64,000 nucleotides of DNA from JACCZX01 sp963824935 (GTDB taxonomy: Bacteria; Pseudomonadota; Gammaproteobacteria; Burkholderiales; Burkholderiaceae_F): contig CAWGRF010000002.1 of assembly GCA_963824935.1 (NCBI GenBank), positions 110,958-174,957 on the forward strand, written 5' to 3'. Below the pieces are notes generated by a model. The model was not told where the DNA came from, did not search any database, and was given only the letters and a program-made list of their open reading frames with translations. Made by a program: the position numbers and the translations under genes. Each line of letters begins with the position of its first letter. Position 1 is the first letter of the stretch. Shown here piece after piece: positions 1 through 8,454 of the stretch.

Positions 1-70
1 AGCGCTGAGTCTTACGCCGGATGCGGGTGATAACCTCGGAGCGCGACGCGACGCGTGCACTGCAATCTCG

Positions 71-1255
71 ATGATCATCACTTCGCTACTCGACACCGAT
101 CTTTACAAGTTCACGATGATGCAGGTCGTGCTGCATCATTTTCCGGGCGCCAATGTTGAATATCGCTTCCGGTGCCGCAATCCGGGAATTAATTTGGTGC
201 CGCACATTGATGCCATTGATCACGAGATCGAGTCGCTGTGCGCACTGCGGTTTCGCGAGTCGGAGCTCGATTACCTGCGAGGACTGCGCTTCATCAAGAG
301 CGACTTCGTCGACTTCCTCGGTCTGTTCCAGCTCAATACCAAGTACATCTCGGTGGTGCCGTCGACGCTCGACAATGGCGAGATCGACATCGTCATTCGC
401 GGGCCGTGGTTGCACACGATCTTGTTCGAGGTCCCGGTGCTGGCGATCGTCAACGAAATCTATTTTCGCGCGCTGCAAAAGGCGGCCGATTTCGACGAGG
501 GACGCCGCCGATTGCACGACAAGATTGCGCTGCTAACCGGCGACGCCGCGCTCGACGGCGTGCGGATTGCCGATTACGGAACGCGGCGCCGGTTCTCGCG
601 CCATTGGCATGAGGAAGTGCTGCTGCAGCTGAAAGCGGCGCTTGGCGACAAGCTCGCGGGCACGAGCAACGTGATGTACGCGGCAATGCACGGCATGACG
701 CCGTTGGGCACGATGGCACACGAGTATCTGCAGGCGTGTCAAGCGCTCGGGCCGCGTCTGCGCGATTCGCAAACGTTCGGCTTCGAGATGTGGGCGCGTG
801 AGTATCGAGGCGACCTCGGCATTGCGTTGTCCGACGTCTATGGCATGGATGCGTTCCTGCGCGACTTCGACATGTACTTTTGCAAGCTCTTTGACGGCGC
901 GCGGCACGATTCAGGCGATCCGATCGCGTGGGGTGAGCGCCTGATTGCGCACTATCAACGTAACCGGGTGGATCCGCGAACCAAGACGCTGGTGTTTTCC
1001 GACTCTCTGACGATTCCCAGAGTTATCGAGCTTTATCGGCGCTTTCGCGATCGCGCCCGTACCGCGTTCGGCGTCGGCACCAACCTGACCAACGATGTTG
1101 GTCACACGCCGCTGCAGATCGTCATCAAAATGGTCCGTTGCAACGGCCAGCCGGTGGCCAAACTGCCAGACTCGCCGGACAAGAACATGTGCGACGATCA
1201 AGCGTACCTAGCCTATCTGCGGCAGGTCTTCGAGATCGCTCCGACACCGAGTTGA
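71..1255 (+). CDS. pncB: nicotinate phosphoribosyltransferase
   Basis: The 394-residue protein is full length for the NAPRTase family. It would convert nicotinate, PRPP and ATP to nicotinate mononucleotide in the cytosolic NAD salvage (Preiss-Handler) pathway. The N-terminal motif LLDTDLYKFTM, the central YGTRRRFS, the GTSNV stretch and the C-terminal DSGDP and FGVGTNLTND phosphate-binding motifs are all visible and typical. The ATG at 71 puts the family N-terminus at the start; no strong Shine-Dalgarno is seen. Its stop is 12 nt before the aminotransferase start, so the two may be co-transcribed. Confidence 0.95.
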   Translation: MIITSLLDTDLYKFTMMQVVLHHFPGANVEYRFRCRNPGINLVPHIDAIDHEIESLCALRFRESELDYLRGLRFIKSDFVDFLGLFQLNTKYISVVPSTLDNGEIDIVIRGPWLHTILFEVPVLAIVNEIYFRALQKAADFDEGRRRLHDKIALLTGDAALDGVRIADYGTRRRFSRHWHEEVLLQLKAALGDKLAGTSNVMYAAMHGMTPLGTMAHEYLQACQALGPRLRDSQTFGFEMWAREYRGDLGIALSDVYGMDAFLRDFDMYFCKLFDGARHDSGDPIAWGERLIAHYQRNRVDPRTKTLVFSDSLTIPRVIELYRRFRDRARTAFGVGTNLTNDVGHTPLQIVIKMVRCNGQPVAKLPDSPDKNMCDDQAYLAYLRQVFEIAPTPS

Positions 1256-1266
1256 CATCAATCGTC

Positions 1267-2469
1267 ATGCCTTGTCTCTCGCGACGCGCCGATGCGCTCG
1301 GCACCGAAAACGCATTTGTCGTGCTCGCCGACGTCAATCGACTGATTGGCGAAGGGCGCGACGTCGTTTCGTTTTGCATCGGTCAGCCCGACTTTCCGAC
1401 GCCGCCATACATACAGGACGCCGCGATTGAGGCGGTGCGAGGCGGCAAGCACGGGTACACACCATCCGCCGGCATCGACGAGCTGCGCGCGGCTGCGGCG
1501 CAATCGATGGGCGCATTGCGCGGGATTTCTATCGCGCCGGATGAAGTCGTGGTCGGCGCGGGCGCCAAGCCCTTCATCGGTTACACGATCGCTTCGGTCA
1601 CCGACTACGGAGCCGGCGACGAAGTGATCTTTCCGGTGCCGGGCTTTCCGATTTACGAATCGCAGATCGTTGCCAACGGCGCCGTGCCGGTGCCGCTGCC
1701 GTTATCGGAGGCGCGCGGTTTTGCGTTCGATCCGGCCGCGCTCGCGGCACGCATTGGACCCAAGACCCGGCTGCTGATTCTGAACACGCCGCACAATCCG
1801 ACCGGCGGGCGGCTGTCACGCGGCGACCTCGAGGCGATCGCCGACGTGTTGCGTGCGCATCCGCAGGTATGGATCTACGCCGATGAGATCTATAGCAAGC
1901 TGGTCTACGACGGCGAGTTCACTTCGATTGCAGCGTTGCCGGGTATGCGCGAACGAACGATCATTTCCGATGGGGCGTCGAAGACGTACGCAATGACCGG
2001 CTGGCGCATCGGATTTTCCGCGAACAAGACGTTGGCCCCCATTTTTACGCGCTGGATCACCAACACCGAATCATGCGCATCGCAAATCAGCCAGTGGGCA
2101 GCGGTTGCTGCGCTGACCGGCCCGCAAGACGACGCCGAGCAGATGAGAATGCGCTTTCGGGCTCGGCGTGACCTGATCGTGCGGTTGTTGAATCAATTGC
2201 CGGGATTTCGCTGTGCCGTGCCGGGTGGCGCGTTCTACGCATGGCCGAATGTCACTGAAGCGTGCAGCATGGTGGGCGCAAAGGATTCAGAAGAGTTGCG
2301 CATACGATTGCTGCTTGAAGCCGGCGTTGCGGTGCTGGCCGACATTCACTTCGGCCCGCGAGTAGAGCAGGACGGACAGCACATTCGCTTCTCATACGCA
2401 GCCAGTGAAGCGGCGATCGAAGACGGTGTTGCCCGTATCGACACGTTCATGCGGAAGGCGCGTCGATGA
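1267..2469 (+). CDS. class I/II pyridoxal-phosphate aminotransferase
   Basis: A 400-residue fold-type I aminotransferase of the aspartate/alanine family. The frame is open further upstream, but the ATG at 1267 gives the usual N-terminus (SRRADALGTENAF). Motifs seen are GQPDFPTP for substrate binding, NTPHNPTGG, YADEIYSK and the Schiff-base lysine in DGASKTYAMTGWRIGF (Lys239 from this start), with Arg in the C-terminal IRFSYA. It should transfer an amino group between an amino acid and a 2-oxo acid; the substrate cannot be fixed. Its stop overlaps the start of the LUD-domain gene, so they are translationally coupled. Confidence 0.9.
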   Translation: MPCLSRRADALGTENAFVVLADVNRLIGEGRDVVSFCIGQPDFPTPPYIQDAAIEAVRGGKHGYTPSAGIDELRAAAAQSMGALRGISIAPDEVVVGAGAKPFIGYTIASVTDYGAGDEVIFPVPGFPIYESQIVANGAVPVPLPLSEARGFAFDPAALAARIGPKTRLLILNTPHNPTGGRLSRGDLEAIADVLRAHPQVWIYADEIYSKLVYDGEFTSIAALPGMRERTIISDGASKTYAMTGWRIGFSANKTLAPIFTRWITNTESCASQISQWAAVAALTGPQDDAEQMRMRFRARRDLIVRLLNQLPGFRCAVPGGAFYAWPNVTEACSMVGAKDSEELRIRLLLEAGVAVLADIHFGPRVEQDGQHIRFSYAASEAAIEDGVARIDTFMRKARR

Positions 2470-3158
2470 CGTTTGACACCGCGAAAGCGCGCGCATCGAT
2501 TCTGCAGCGCATCCGTGTAAAGCAGGGGCGCGTCGGGACGCCGGTCGAGCAGGAGCAGGCTGATATCGATCGCTACCTTGCGCAGCATCCATCCGGGCCG
2601 CGTCCTGTCACTCCGGTCGACTTGAAGCAGCAGTTTCGAGCGATGGCCGAGCGCATGTCGAGCACGGTCGACGAGGTTGCGACGATTGATCAAGCGCCCG
2701 CTGCGATCGCGCGCTATCTCGCGGCGCAGACGTTACCGGCGCGGGCAGTGATCTGGCCCGCGCTGGTGCAACTGGATTGGGATGGTGCCGGCATCGCGGT
2801 CGAAGCGCGCGCGCCGAAGCGCGACGAAGCGGATGGCGCCGATCTGGTCGGCATCACCGGCTGCTATTGCGCTCTCGCGGAAACCGGCACGCTGGTGTTG
2901 CTGTCGGGCGCTGAAACCATCGCATCGACGCACTTGCTGCCGGAAACGCACGTCGCCATCGTTCCCGCGTCGCGCATCGTCGCCGGCATGGAGGACGCCT
3001 TCGCGCTGATGCGCGCCGAGCGCGCTGGCGATGCGATGATGCCGCGCGCCATCAATATGGTCTCCGGGCCGTCGCGCACCGGCGATATCGAGCAGACGAT
3101 CGTGATCGGTGCGCACGGACCGTATCGTGTTCATATCATTGTTGCTACGTCCGCATGA
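2466..3158 (+). CDS. LUD domain protein (LutC/YkgG family)
   Basis: A 230-residue protein with the LutC/YkgG-type arrangement: an N-terminal helical stretch (AKARASILQRIR) followed by the LUD domain with ITGCYCALAETGTLV and the C-terminal SGPSRTGDIEQTIVIGAHGP motif. LutC works with LutA and LutB in L-lactate oxidation, but no lutA or lutB neighbour is present. This is therefore a stand-alone copy and its substrate is unknown. The start overlaps the aminotransferase stop by ATGA, and its own stop overlaps the next start, giving a tightly packed operon. Confidence 0.88.
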   Translation: MTFDTAKARASILQRIRVKQGRVGTPVEQEQADIDRYLAQHPSGPRPVTPVDLKQQFRAMAERMSSTVDEVATIDQAPAAIARYLAAQTLPARAVIWPALVQLDWDGAGIAVEARAPKRDEADGADLVGITGCYCALAETGTLVLLSGAETIASTHLLPETHVAIVPASRIVAGMEDAFALMRAERAGDAMMPRAINMVSGPSRTGDIEQTIVIGAHGPYRVHIIVATSA

Positions 3159-4494
3159 TTGGTATCAAACGCCAGATCAATGGCGTTGCAGTCGCGCTGC
3201 TGATCGCACCGTTAACGGCATTCGGAGCCGATGGGGCGTTTGCCGGGCCGACGATCGTCGGTATTCCGGTCGAGTTCGTGTTGTTCGGCGTGGTGCTGCT
3301 CGGCGTTGCGCTGTTTCATCACCACACGTTTCCAATTGCCGCCGGCGGCGCGCTGGTGATTGCGCTCTACAAGATTTTTTTCTCGCCGTTCAAGAGCGGC
3401 GCCGGCTGGAGTGGCTTCGGGGCGCACCTGCTTCACGAATGGGTCATTCTGGTGAATCTGCTGCTGCTGCTGCTCGGCTTCGCATTGCTGGCGAAGCACT
3501 TTGAGGACACCCACGTTCCGAGCGCCTTGCCGCGCATCCTGCCCGACGACTGGAAGGGATGCTTCGTGTTGCTCGCGATGGTCTTCGTGTTGTCGAGTTT
3601 TCTCGACAACATCGCGGCGGCGTTGATCGGTGGCGCAATGGCTCACACCGTGTTTCGCGCCAAGGTGCACATCGGCTACCTTGCTGCGATCGTCGCTGCG
3701 TCCAACGCCGGCGGCGCCGGCAGCGTGATCGGCGACACGACGACCACGATGATGTGGATTGCCGGCATCTCGCCGATCGAGGTGCTCGAGGCGTTTATCG
3801 CTGCGAGCGTGGCGCTCGTCGATCTTCGGCATTCCGGCGTCGCTACAGCAGCAGCGCTACGCGCCGATCCAGCGTGATGCGGATGCCAATCGTACCGATC
3901 GACTGGACCCGGGTCGGCGTCGTTGCATTCATCCTGATCGCAGCGGTGGCGGTCAACATCACGATCAACACGCGCTTTAACGCAATCTCCGACCTGTTTC
4001 CGTTCCTCGGTGCGGCGGTCTGGGTTGCGCTTGTCGTCACCGCGGTGCTGCGCCGCCCGGACTGGTCGCTGCTGCCGGGTGCGCTGAAAGGTTCTTTGTT
4101 CCTGCTCTCGCTGGTGCTTTCGGCGTCGATGATGCCGGTCGATCAGCTGCCGTTGGCTTCCTGGCAGACCGCGCTCGGTCTAGGCTTCTTATCGTCCGTG
4201 TTCGATAACATTCCGCTGACCGCGCTGGCAATTCGCCAGGGTGGCTACGACTGGGGCTTCCTGGCGTATGCGGTCGGCTTTGGCGGGTCGATGATCTGGT
4301 TCGGCTCATCTGCCGGCGTTGCACTGGCGAGCATGTATCCCGAAGCGCGCTCGGTGGGCCGCTGGCTGCGTCACGGATGGCATGTGGCAGTGGCGTACGT
4401 GATCGGGTTTTTCGTGATGCTTGCGATCATCGGCTGGCATCCGGGATCGACGCCGCGTGGCAGCGCGCCAAGCGGCGTGGAGCAACGGCAATGA
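3155..4494 (+). CDS. NhaD/citrate-transporter-type membrane antiporter (frameshifted)
   Basis: This reads as one integral membrane protein of about 440 residues of the ion transporter (NhaD/CitT/ArsB-like) superfamily, split by frame changes. The first part, to about 3820, has a signal-like first helix, several hydrophobic helices and the discontinuous-helix motif SFLDNIAAALIGG. A short stretch near 3820-3880 reads in a second frame (FGIPASLQQQRY). The rest reads in a third frame from about 3890 and contains the second inverted motif SSVFDNIPLTALAIRQ and a glycine-rich GFGGSMIWFGSSAG. Two indels within about 80 nt suggest sequence error rather than decay. It probably moves Na+/H+ or a carboxylate across the inner membrane. 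Confidence 0.75.
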
Positions 4495-5474
4495 CAGGCT
4501 CTCGCAAGCGCGTCGTTATTTCGCGGCGCATCTTTCCGGAACTCGTAACGGGGTTGCGAGAAGAGTTCGACGTGATCGACAACCAGGAAGACCTCGGCCG
4601 GACCGCGCCCGAGCTCGCCGCTGTGATGAAAGACGCCGACGCCGCGCTGATCACGGGGGGCGAGCGGATCGACGAAGCGCTGCTCGATCAATGCGCGCGC
4701 TTGAAGATCGTAGCCAACATCGCCGTTGGCTATAACAACATCGATCTGGCGGCATGCACACGGCATGGGGTTCTGGCGACCAATACGCCCGACGTGCTGA
4801 ACGAGGCGACGGCCGATCATGCATGGGCGTTGTTGTTGGCTGCCGCACGCAGAACCGGCGAATCCGAGCGCTGGCTGCGGACCGGGATGTGGAAGCGGTG
4901 GACTTTCGAAATGTTTACCGGCGCCGAAGTGAGCGGCACGACGCTCGGCATACTCGGAATGGGCCGGATCGGGCGCGCCATCGCACGACGTGCAAGCGGT
5001 TTTGCGATGCCGGTCATCTATCACAATCGGAATCGGCTGGCCGCATCCGATGAGGCCGGAGCGCGCTACGTGGATTTTGAAACGCTGCTGCGCGAGTCCG
5101 ACCATCTGGTGCTGGTTGTTCCGTACTCACAGGCCGTACATCACATCATCGGTGCCGAGCAATTGGCGCAGATGAAACGCGGCGCCACGCTGGTCAACAT
5201 CGCGCGCGGCGGAGTCGTCGACGACGCCGCGTTGGCGTCCGCACTGCGCAGCGGCCATCTTGCCGCTGCCGGGCTCGATGTTTTCGAGAACGAGCCCGCG
5301 CTTAACCCATCGTTGCTCGAACTCGAAAACGTCGTGCTGACGCCGCACATCGCATCGAGCACGCGCGGCGCGCGGGTCGCGATGGCCACGCTCGCGATCT
5401 CCAACGTGCGCACCGCGCTGTCCGGTGGTCGTCCCCCGTGTCTGCTGAATCCGGAAGCGTTCGACAGACGTTAG
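4491..5474 (+). CDS. 2-hydroxyacid dehydrogenase (glyoxylate/hydroxypyruvate reductase type)
   Basis: A 327-residue NAD(P)-dependent D-2-hydroxyacid dehydrogenase. The ATG at 4491 overlaps the antiporter stop (ATGA) and gives the family N-terminus (RKRVVISRRIFPE). The Rossmann motif GILGMGRIGRAIAR, catalytic Arg in NIARGGVVDD, Glu in LDVFENEP and His in TPHIASST are all present. It would reduce glyoxylate or hydroxypyruvate (GhrB/glycerate dehydrogenase-like) in the cytosol. The exact substrate is not decided by the sequence. Confidence 0.92.
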   Translation: MTGSRKRVVISRRIFPELVTGLREEFDVIDNQEDLGRTAPELAAVMKDADAALITGGERIDEALLDQCARLKIVANIAVGYNNIDLAACTRHGVLATNTPDVLNEATADHAWALLLAAARRTGESERWLRTGMWKRWTFEMFTGAEVSGTTLGILGMGRIGRAIARRASGFAMPVIYHNRNRLAASDEAGARYVDFETLLRESDHLVLVVPYSQAVHHIIGAEQLAQMKRGATLVNIARGGVVDDAALASALRSGHLAAAGLDVFENEPALNPSLLELENVVLTPHIASSTRGARVAMATLAISNVRTALSGGRPPCLLNPEAFDRR

Positions 5475-5492
5475 ATTCAACACGGAGGACGC

Positions 5493-5825
5493 ATGTCCGA
5501 CATCAAGCTTGTCAGGTCCCATTCGCTGGCGATCACAAAGGCAAAAGCGCTCGCCCAAAAGGCGGCGGACGATCTCGCCGCCGCGTATGACTTAAGCAGC
5601 GAATGGCATGGCAACACGTTGCGCTTTCACCGCTGGGGTGTCGATGGCCAGATGCAAGTGACCGAGAAGGAAATCAGGCTCGAGGTCACGCTCGGCTTCT
5701 TGCTCAAGGCGTTCAAGGCAAGGTTCGTCGAGAACATCGAACGCAACTTCGACGAGTTGTTGCCGAGACGAGAGGGAAAGACCACGGCAAAAAAGCCGGC
5801 GAAGAAAACACGGGCAAGAGGCTGA
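5493..5825 (+). CDS. polyhydroxyalkanoic acid system family protein
   Basis: A 110-residue protein matching the small PHA-system (PHA granule region) family. It has an N-terminal domain with HSLAITKAKALAQKAADDLA, the core GNTLRFHRWGVDGQMQV, an amphipathic stretch VTLGFLLKAFKARF and a Lys-rich tail ending KKPAKKTRARG. Members are small basic proteins found with poly-3-hydroxyalkanoate genes; their mechanism is poorly known. A good Shine-Dalgarno (GGAGG, 5484-5488) precedes the ATG. No phaC or phasin lies in this window, but WS/DGAT and ACBP nearby fit a storage-lipid setting. Confidence 0.85.
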   Translation: MSDIKLVRSHSLAITKAKALAQKAADDLAAAYDLSSEWHGNTLRFHRWGVDGQMQVTEKEIRLEVTLGFLLKAFKARFVENIERNFDELLPRREGKTTAKKPAKKTRARG

Positions 5826-5829
5826 CCGG

Positions 5830-6498
5830 CTACGGCACTCTCTTGCGAACCGCCGACGCTGGAGGAAGGGCCGACCATCGTTCCCACTTTGCGCTATCAA
5901 TGGTGTCCGTGCCCTCGAGAAAGCGCTGCACGAACACGAGGTCGTCGTAGCCCCAGAAGAGCTCATCGCCAATCGCCACCGTCGGGACTCCGAAGACGCC
6001 GGCGGCGATGGCCTGCTCGGTTTGCTCGCGCAACTGGGCCTTGCAGGCAGGCTGCTGTGCCTGAACGATTAGCGCTGCGCCATCGAGACCGACCTCGTTT
6101 GCGAGTCGCTCCACCACTGCCGGTTCTGCGACATGCATGCCGCGCACCCAAACGGCGCTGAAGAGCGCATCTATCAGCCTGTGTTGTTCGTTTGCCGGTA
6201 ACGCGACCGACGAAACGCGCAGGGCCAGAAGCGGGTTGAAGGGATGGAACGCCGGCACATTCAGCTCAACGCCGAGGATCGCCGCCTTGCGCAATGTGTT
6301 CTTCCACATCCAGCGCATCTTGGCGGGTACTTCGGCGGGCCCCAATTGACCATGCGCTTCAAGCAAGCCGGCGAACAGCACCGGCACAGGCTCGATCACA
6401 GCGCCGTGCCGTTCGGCGAGTGCAGGCAACTGCGTCCAGGCCAGATACGCGTTGGGTGAAACGTAATCGAAATAGAAGCGAACAACGCGGTGCTGCAT
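5830..6498 (-). CDS. 2-hydroxychromene-2-carboxylate isomerase (DsbA family)
   Basis: A 222-residue thioredoxin-fold protein of the DsbA/HCCA isomerase-GST kappa family. The N-terminal strand FYFDYVSPNAYLAW carries Ser-Pro where DsbA has CxxC, as expected for the glutathione-dependent isomerases. The C-terminal half has the cis-proline loop GVFGVPTVAI followed by FWGYDDLVF. It likely performs a glutathione-dependent isomerisation in aromatic degradation. There are no aromatic degradation genes nearby, so the physiological substrate is unknown. It converges with the PHA-system gene and lies 26 nt downstream of the ACBP gene on the same strand. Confidence 0.9.
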   Translation of the reverse strand: MQHRVVRFYFDYVSPNAYLAWTQLPALAERHGAVIEPVPVLFAGLLEAHGQLGPAEVPAKMRWMWKNTLRKAAILGVELNVPAFHPFNPLLALRVSSVALPANEQHRLIDALFSAVWVRGMHVAEPAVVERLANEVGLDGAALIVQAQQPACKAQLREQTEQAIAAGVFGVPTVAIGDELFWGYDDLVFVQRFLEGTDTIDSAKWERWSALPPASAVRKRVP

Positions 6499-6524
6499 CG
6501 TCCGCTCCGCGCGTGCGATGACGT

Positions 6525-6782
6525 CTAGTCCTTCAGATCCTGGACCAGCGATACGTATTGCTTCATCGCATCATCGGTCGACGTCCCCTTGGTCTCATTC
6601 CAGGCGTCCCATTTGGCGCGACCCACCATGTCGGTAAAGCCGGGCCGTGAGCCGCTGACATCGCCGCTGGTCGCTTGTTTGTAGAGTGCGTAGAGCTTCA
6701 GCATCGTCTGATTGTCTGGCCGCTCGGGCAGGTTCTTTGAATCGGCGACAGCCGCTTCAAACTGGGCTTTGAGGTCGCTCAT
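6525..6782 (-). CDS. acyl-CoA-binding protein
   Basis: An 85-residue cytosolic four-helix ACBP, full length for the family. The signature YALYKQATSGD, the GRAKWDAW tryptophan motif and a C-terminal YVSLVQDL helix are all visible. It binds long-chain acyl-CoA esters and buffers or delivers them. The chosen ATG is preceded by GAGGAG at good spacing; an upstream in-frame extension is rejected for lack of similarity. It is divergent from the WS/DGAT gene, a neighbour that would use the same acyl-CoA pool. Confidence 0.93.
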   Translation of the reverse strand: MSDLKAQFEAAVADSKNLPERPDNQTMLKLYALYKQATSGDVSGSRPGFTDMVGRAKWDAWNETKGTSTDDAMKQYVSLVQDLKD

Positions 6783-6849
6783 GCTTTCTCCTCGTTGGTG
6801 ACCGTTCAGCGCGGCTATTATGCAGCGGGGATTGGGCATGGAGGCAAGA

Positions 6850-8361
6850 ATGGGAGTACGCGAGCGCATGTCTGCCGTTGACACGGCGTGGCTTCGTATG
6901 GATTCCGACAAGAATCTGATGATGATCGTCGGCGTCTACGAATTCGACCGCCATGTTGACCAGGCACGACTGCGCGAACTGCTTGAAATGCGCCTACTGA
7001 CGCATCGGCGTTTTCGCAGCCGCGTGACGCGGGATCTGACAGGTTGCTATTGGGAAGAGTGCGACGACTTTGACCTTAACGATCACCTGGTTCGCACGAA
7101 GCTGCCGGGAAAAGGCACAGTCGGTGATCTGAAGAAATTTGTCGGTCAGCTCGCTTCGCAGCCGCTCGATAAGACCAGACCGCTATGGCAGATGCAATTG
7201 ATCGACAATTACAGTGGTGGCCAAGCACTGGTGATGCGTATTCATCATTGCATTGCCGATGGCATCGCGTTGATCGGGGTGCTGCTCGCGTTGACAACGG
7301 AGCAGGCGGACGACGCATCTACGTCGTCGGCGCGCGGCAAGCGCGCAAACGGGCACTGGGCAGCGCGGCTGCGGCCCTTAACCGCTGCCACCGTGAAGGC
7401 TATCGATGTCACGGGCGACGTCGCGAGCAAAGTGCTGCGCGGCTACGGGGCGGTGCTCGGCACGAACGGTTCACTGGCTGATGCGGCGCTTCGGTACGCC
7501 GGCGTCGCGACGCAGGTTGTGAAGGATGCGGCCGCGATCGCGGTGATGCCGAGCGATAACTCGACCAGCCTTAAGGGCAAGCCGTCGGGTGCAAAGGTCG
7601 TCGCATGGAACGAGCCGCTTGCGCTCGACGACGTCAAGGCGGTGGGAAAAGCGCTCGGCTGCTCGGTCAACGATGTGCTGCTCGCGTGCGTGTCCGGTGC
7701 GATCCGCTCGTATTTGGCAAACCGCGGCGAACGCGTCGATGGCTGCGAACTGCGTGCGATGGTGCCGGTCAATCTGCGGGATCCGCGCAAGTGGAAGGAT
7801 CTTGGCAACCGGTTCGGCCTGGTGCCGCTCCTGTTGCCGATTGGGGTCGAAAACCCGATCGCACGGGTGTTCGAAGTGCGGCGTCGGATGGAAGAATTGA
7901 AGACCGGCTACACGGCAGTATTGTCGATGGGACTGCTCGGTGCGGTCGGCTTTGCACCTCGGATGCTGCAAAAGCAGGCGCTCGACTTTCTGGCGCGGAA
8001 AGCAAGCGCCGTGATGACAAATGTGCCGGGGCCGCAACAGGCGCTTTATCTGGCAGGCGCCCACGTCAAGCGGTTGATGTTCTGGGTTCCGCAATCCGGT
8101 GACATCGGCATTGGGGTGTCGATTTTGTCGTATGACGGCGGTGTGCAGTTCGGGTTGATTGCTGATCGCGCGTTGTGTCCGCATCCGCAGCAGATCATCG
8201 ATCGCTTTGCTCCGGAATTTGAAAAGCTTGTCCTGGCGCTGTGCATGTTGCCGTGGGGCCAGCCGGTCAATGCCAACGACGCGCAGAGCTCGCTCTTTCC
8301 CGTCGTGCCGCGCGGCCGGTCCGCGGCCGATCGCTCGAAAAGCAGAGCGCGAATGCGGTAG
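6850..8361 (+). CDS. wax ester synthase/diacylglycerol acyltransferase (WS/DGAT)
   Basis: A 503-residue bifunctional acyltransferase of the bacterial WS/DGAT family. The catalytic motif HHCIADG lies at residues 132-138 and the family N-terminus MSAVDTAWLRMDS is present. The C-terminal half has the conserved NLRDPR and VMTNVPGPQQ-LYLAG stretches. It transfers acyl groups from acyl-CoA to fatty alcohol or diacylglycerol, making wax esters or triacylglycerol at the membrane. The ATG at 6850 is preferred because GGAGG (6840-6844) sits five bases upstream; earlier in-frame ATGs lie inside or before this site. Divergent ACBP shares the region. Confidence 0.93.
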   Translation: MGVRERMSAVDTAWLRMDSDKNLMMIVGVYEFDRHVDQARLRELLEMRLLTHRRFRSRVTRDLTGCYWEECDDFDLNDHLVRTKLPGKGTVGDLKKFVGQLASQPLDKTRPLWQMQLIDNYSGGQALVMRIHHCIADGIALIGVLLALTTEQADDASTSSARGKRANGHWAARLRPLTAATVKAIDVTGDVASKVLRGYGAVLGTNGSLADAALRYAGVATQVVKDAAAIAVMPSDNSTSLKGKPSGAKVVAWNEPLALDDVKAVGKALGCSVNDVLLACVSGAIRSYLANRGERVDGCELRAMVPVNLRDPRKWKDLGNRFGLVPLLLPIGVENPIARVFEVRRRMEELKTGYTAVLSMGLLGAVGFAPRMLQKQALDFLARKASAVMTNVPGPQQALYLAGAHVKRLMFWVPQSGDIGIGVSILSYDGGVQFGLIADRALCPHPQQIIDRFAPEFEKLVLALCMLPWGQPVNANDAQSSLFPVVPRGRSAADRSKSRARMR

Positions 8362-8454
8362 ATAAGCCGACAGCGGGCAAGCTCTATAGTCAAACTACGT
8401 AATCAAGTGCGCCCGGCCTTTTGAAGGGGCGATCCGTTGGGGGAGGTGAGCGCC

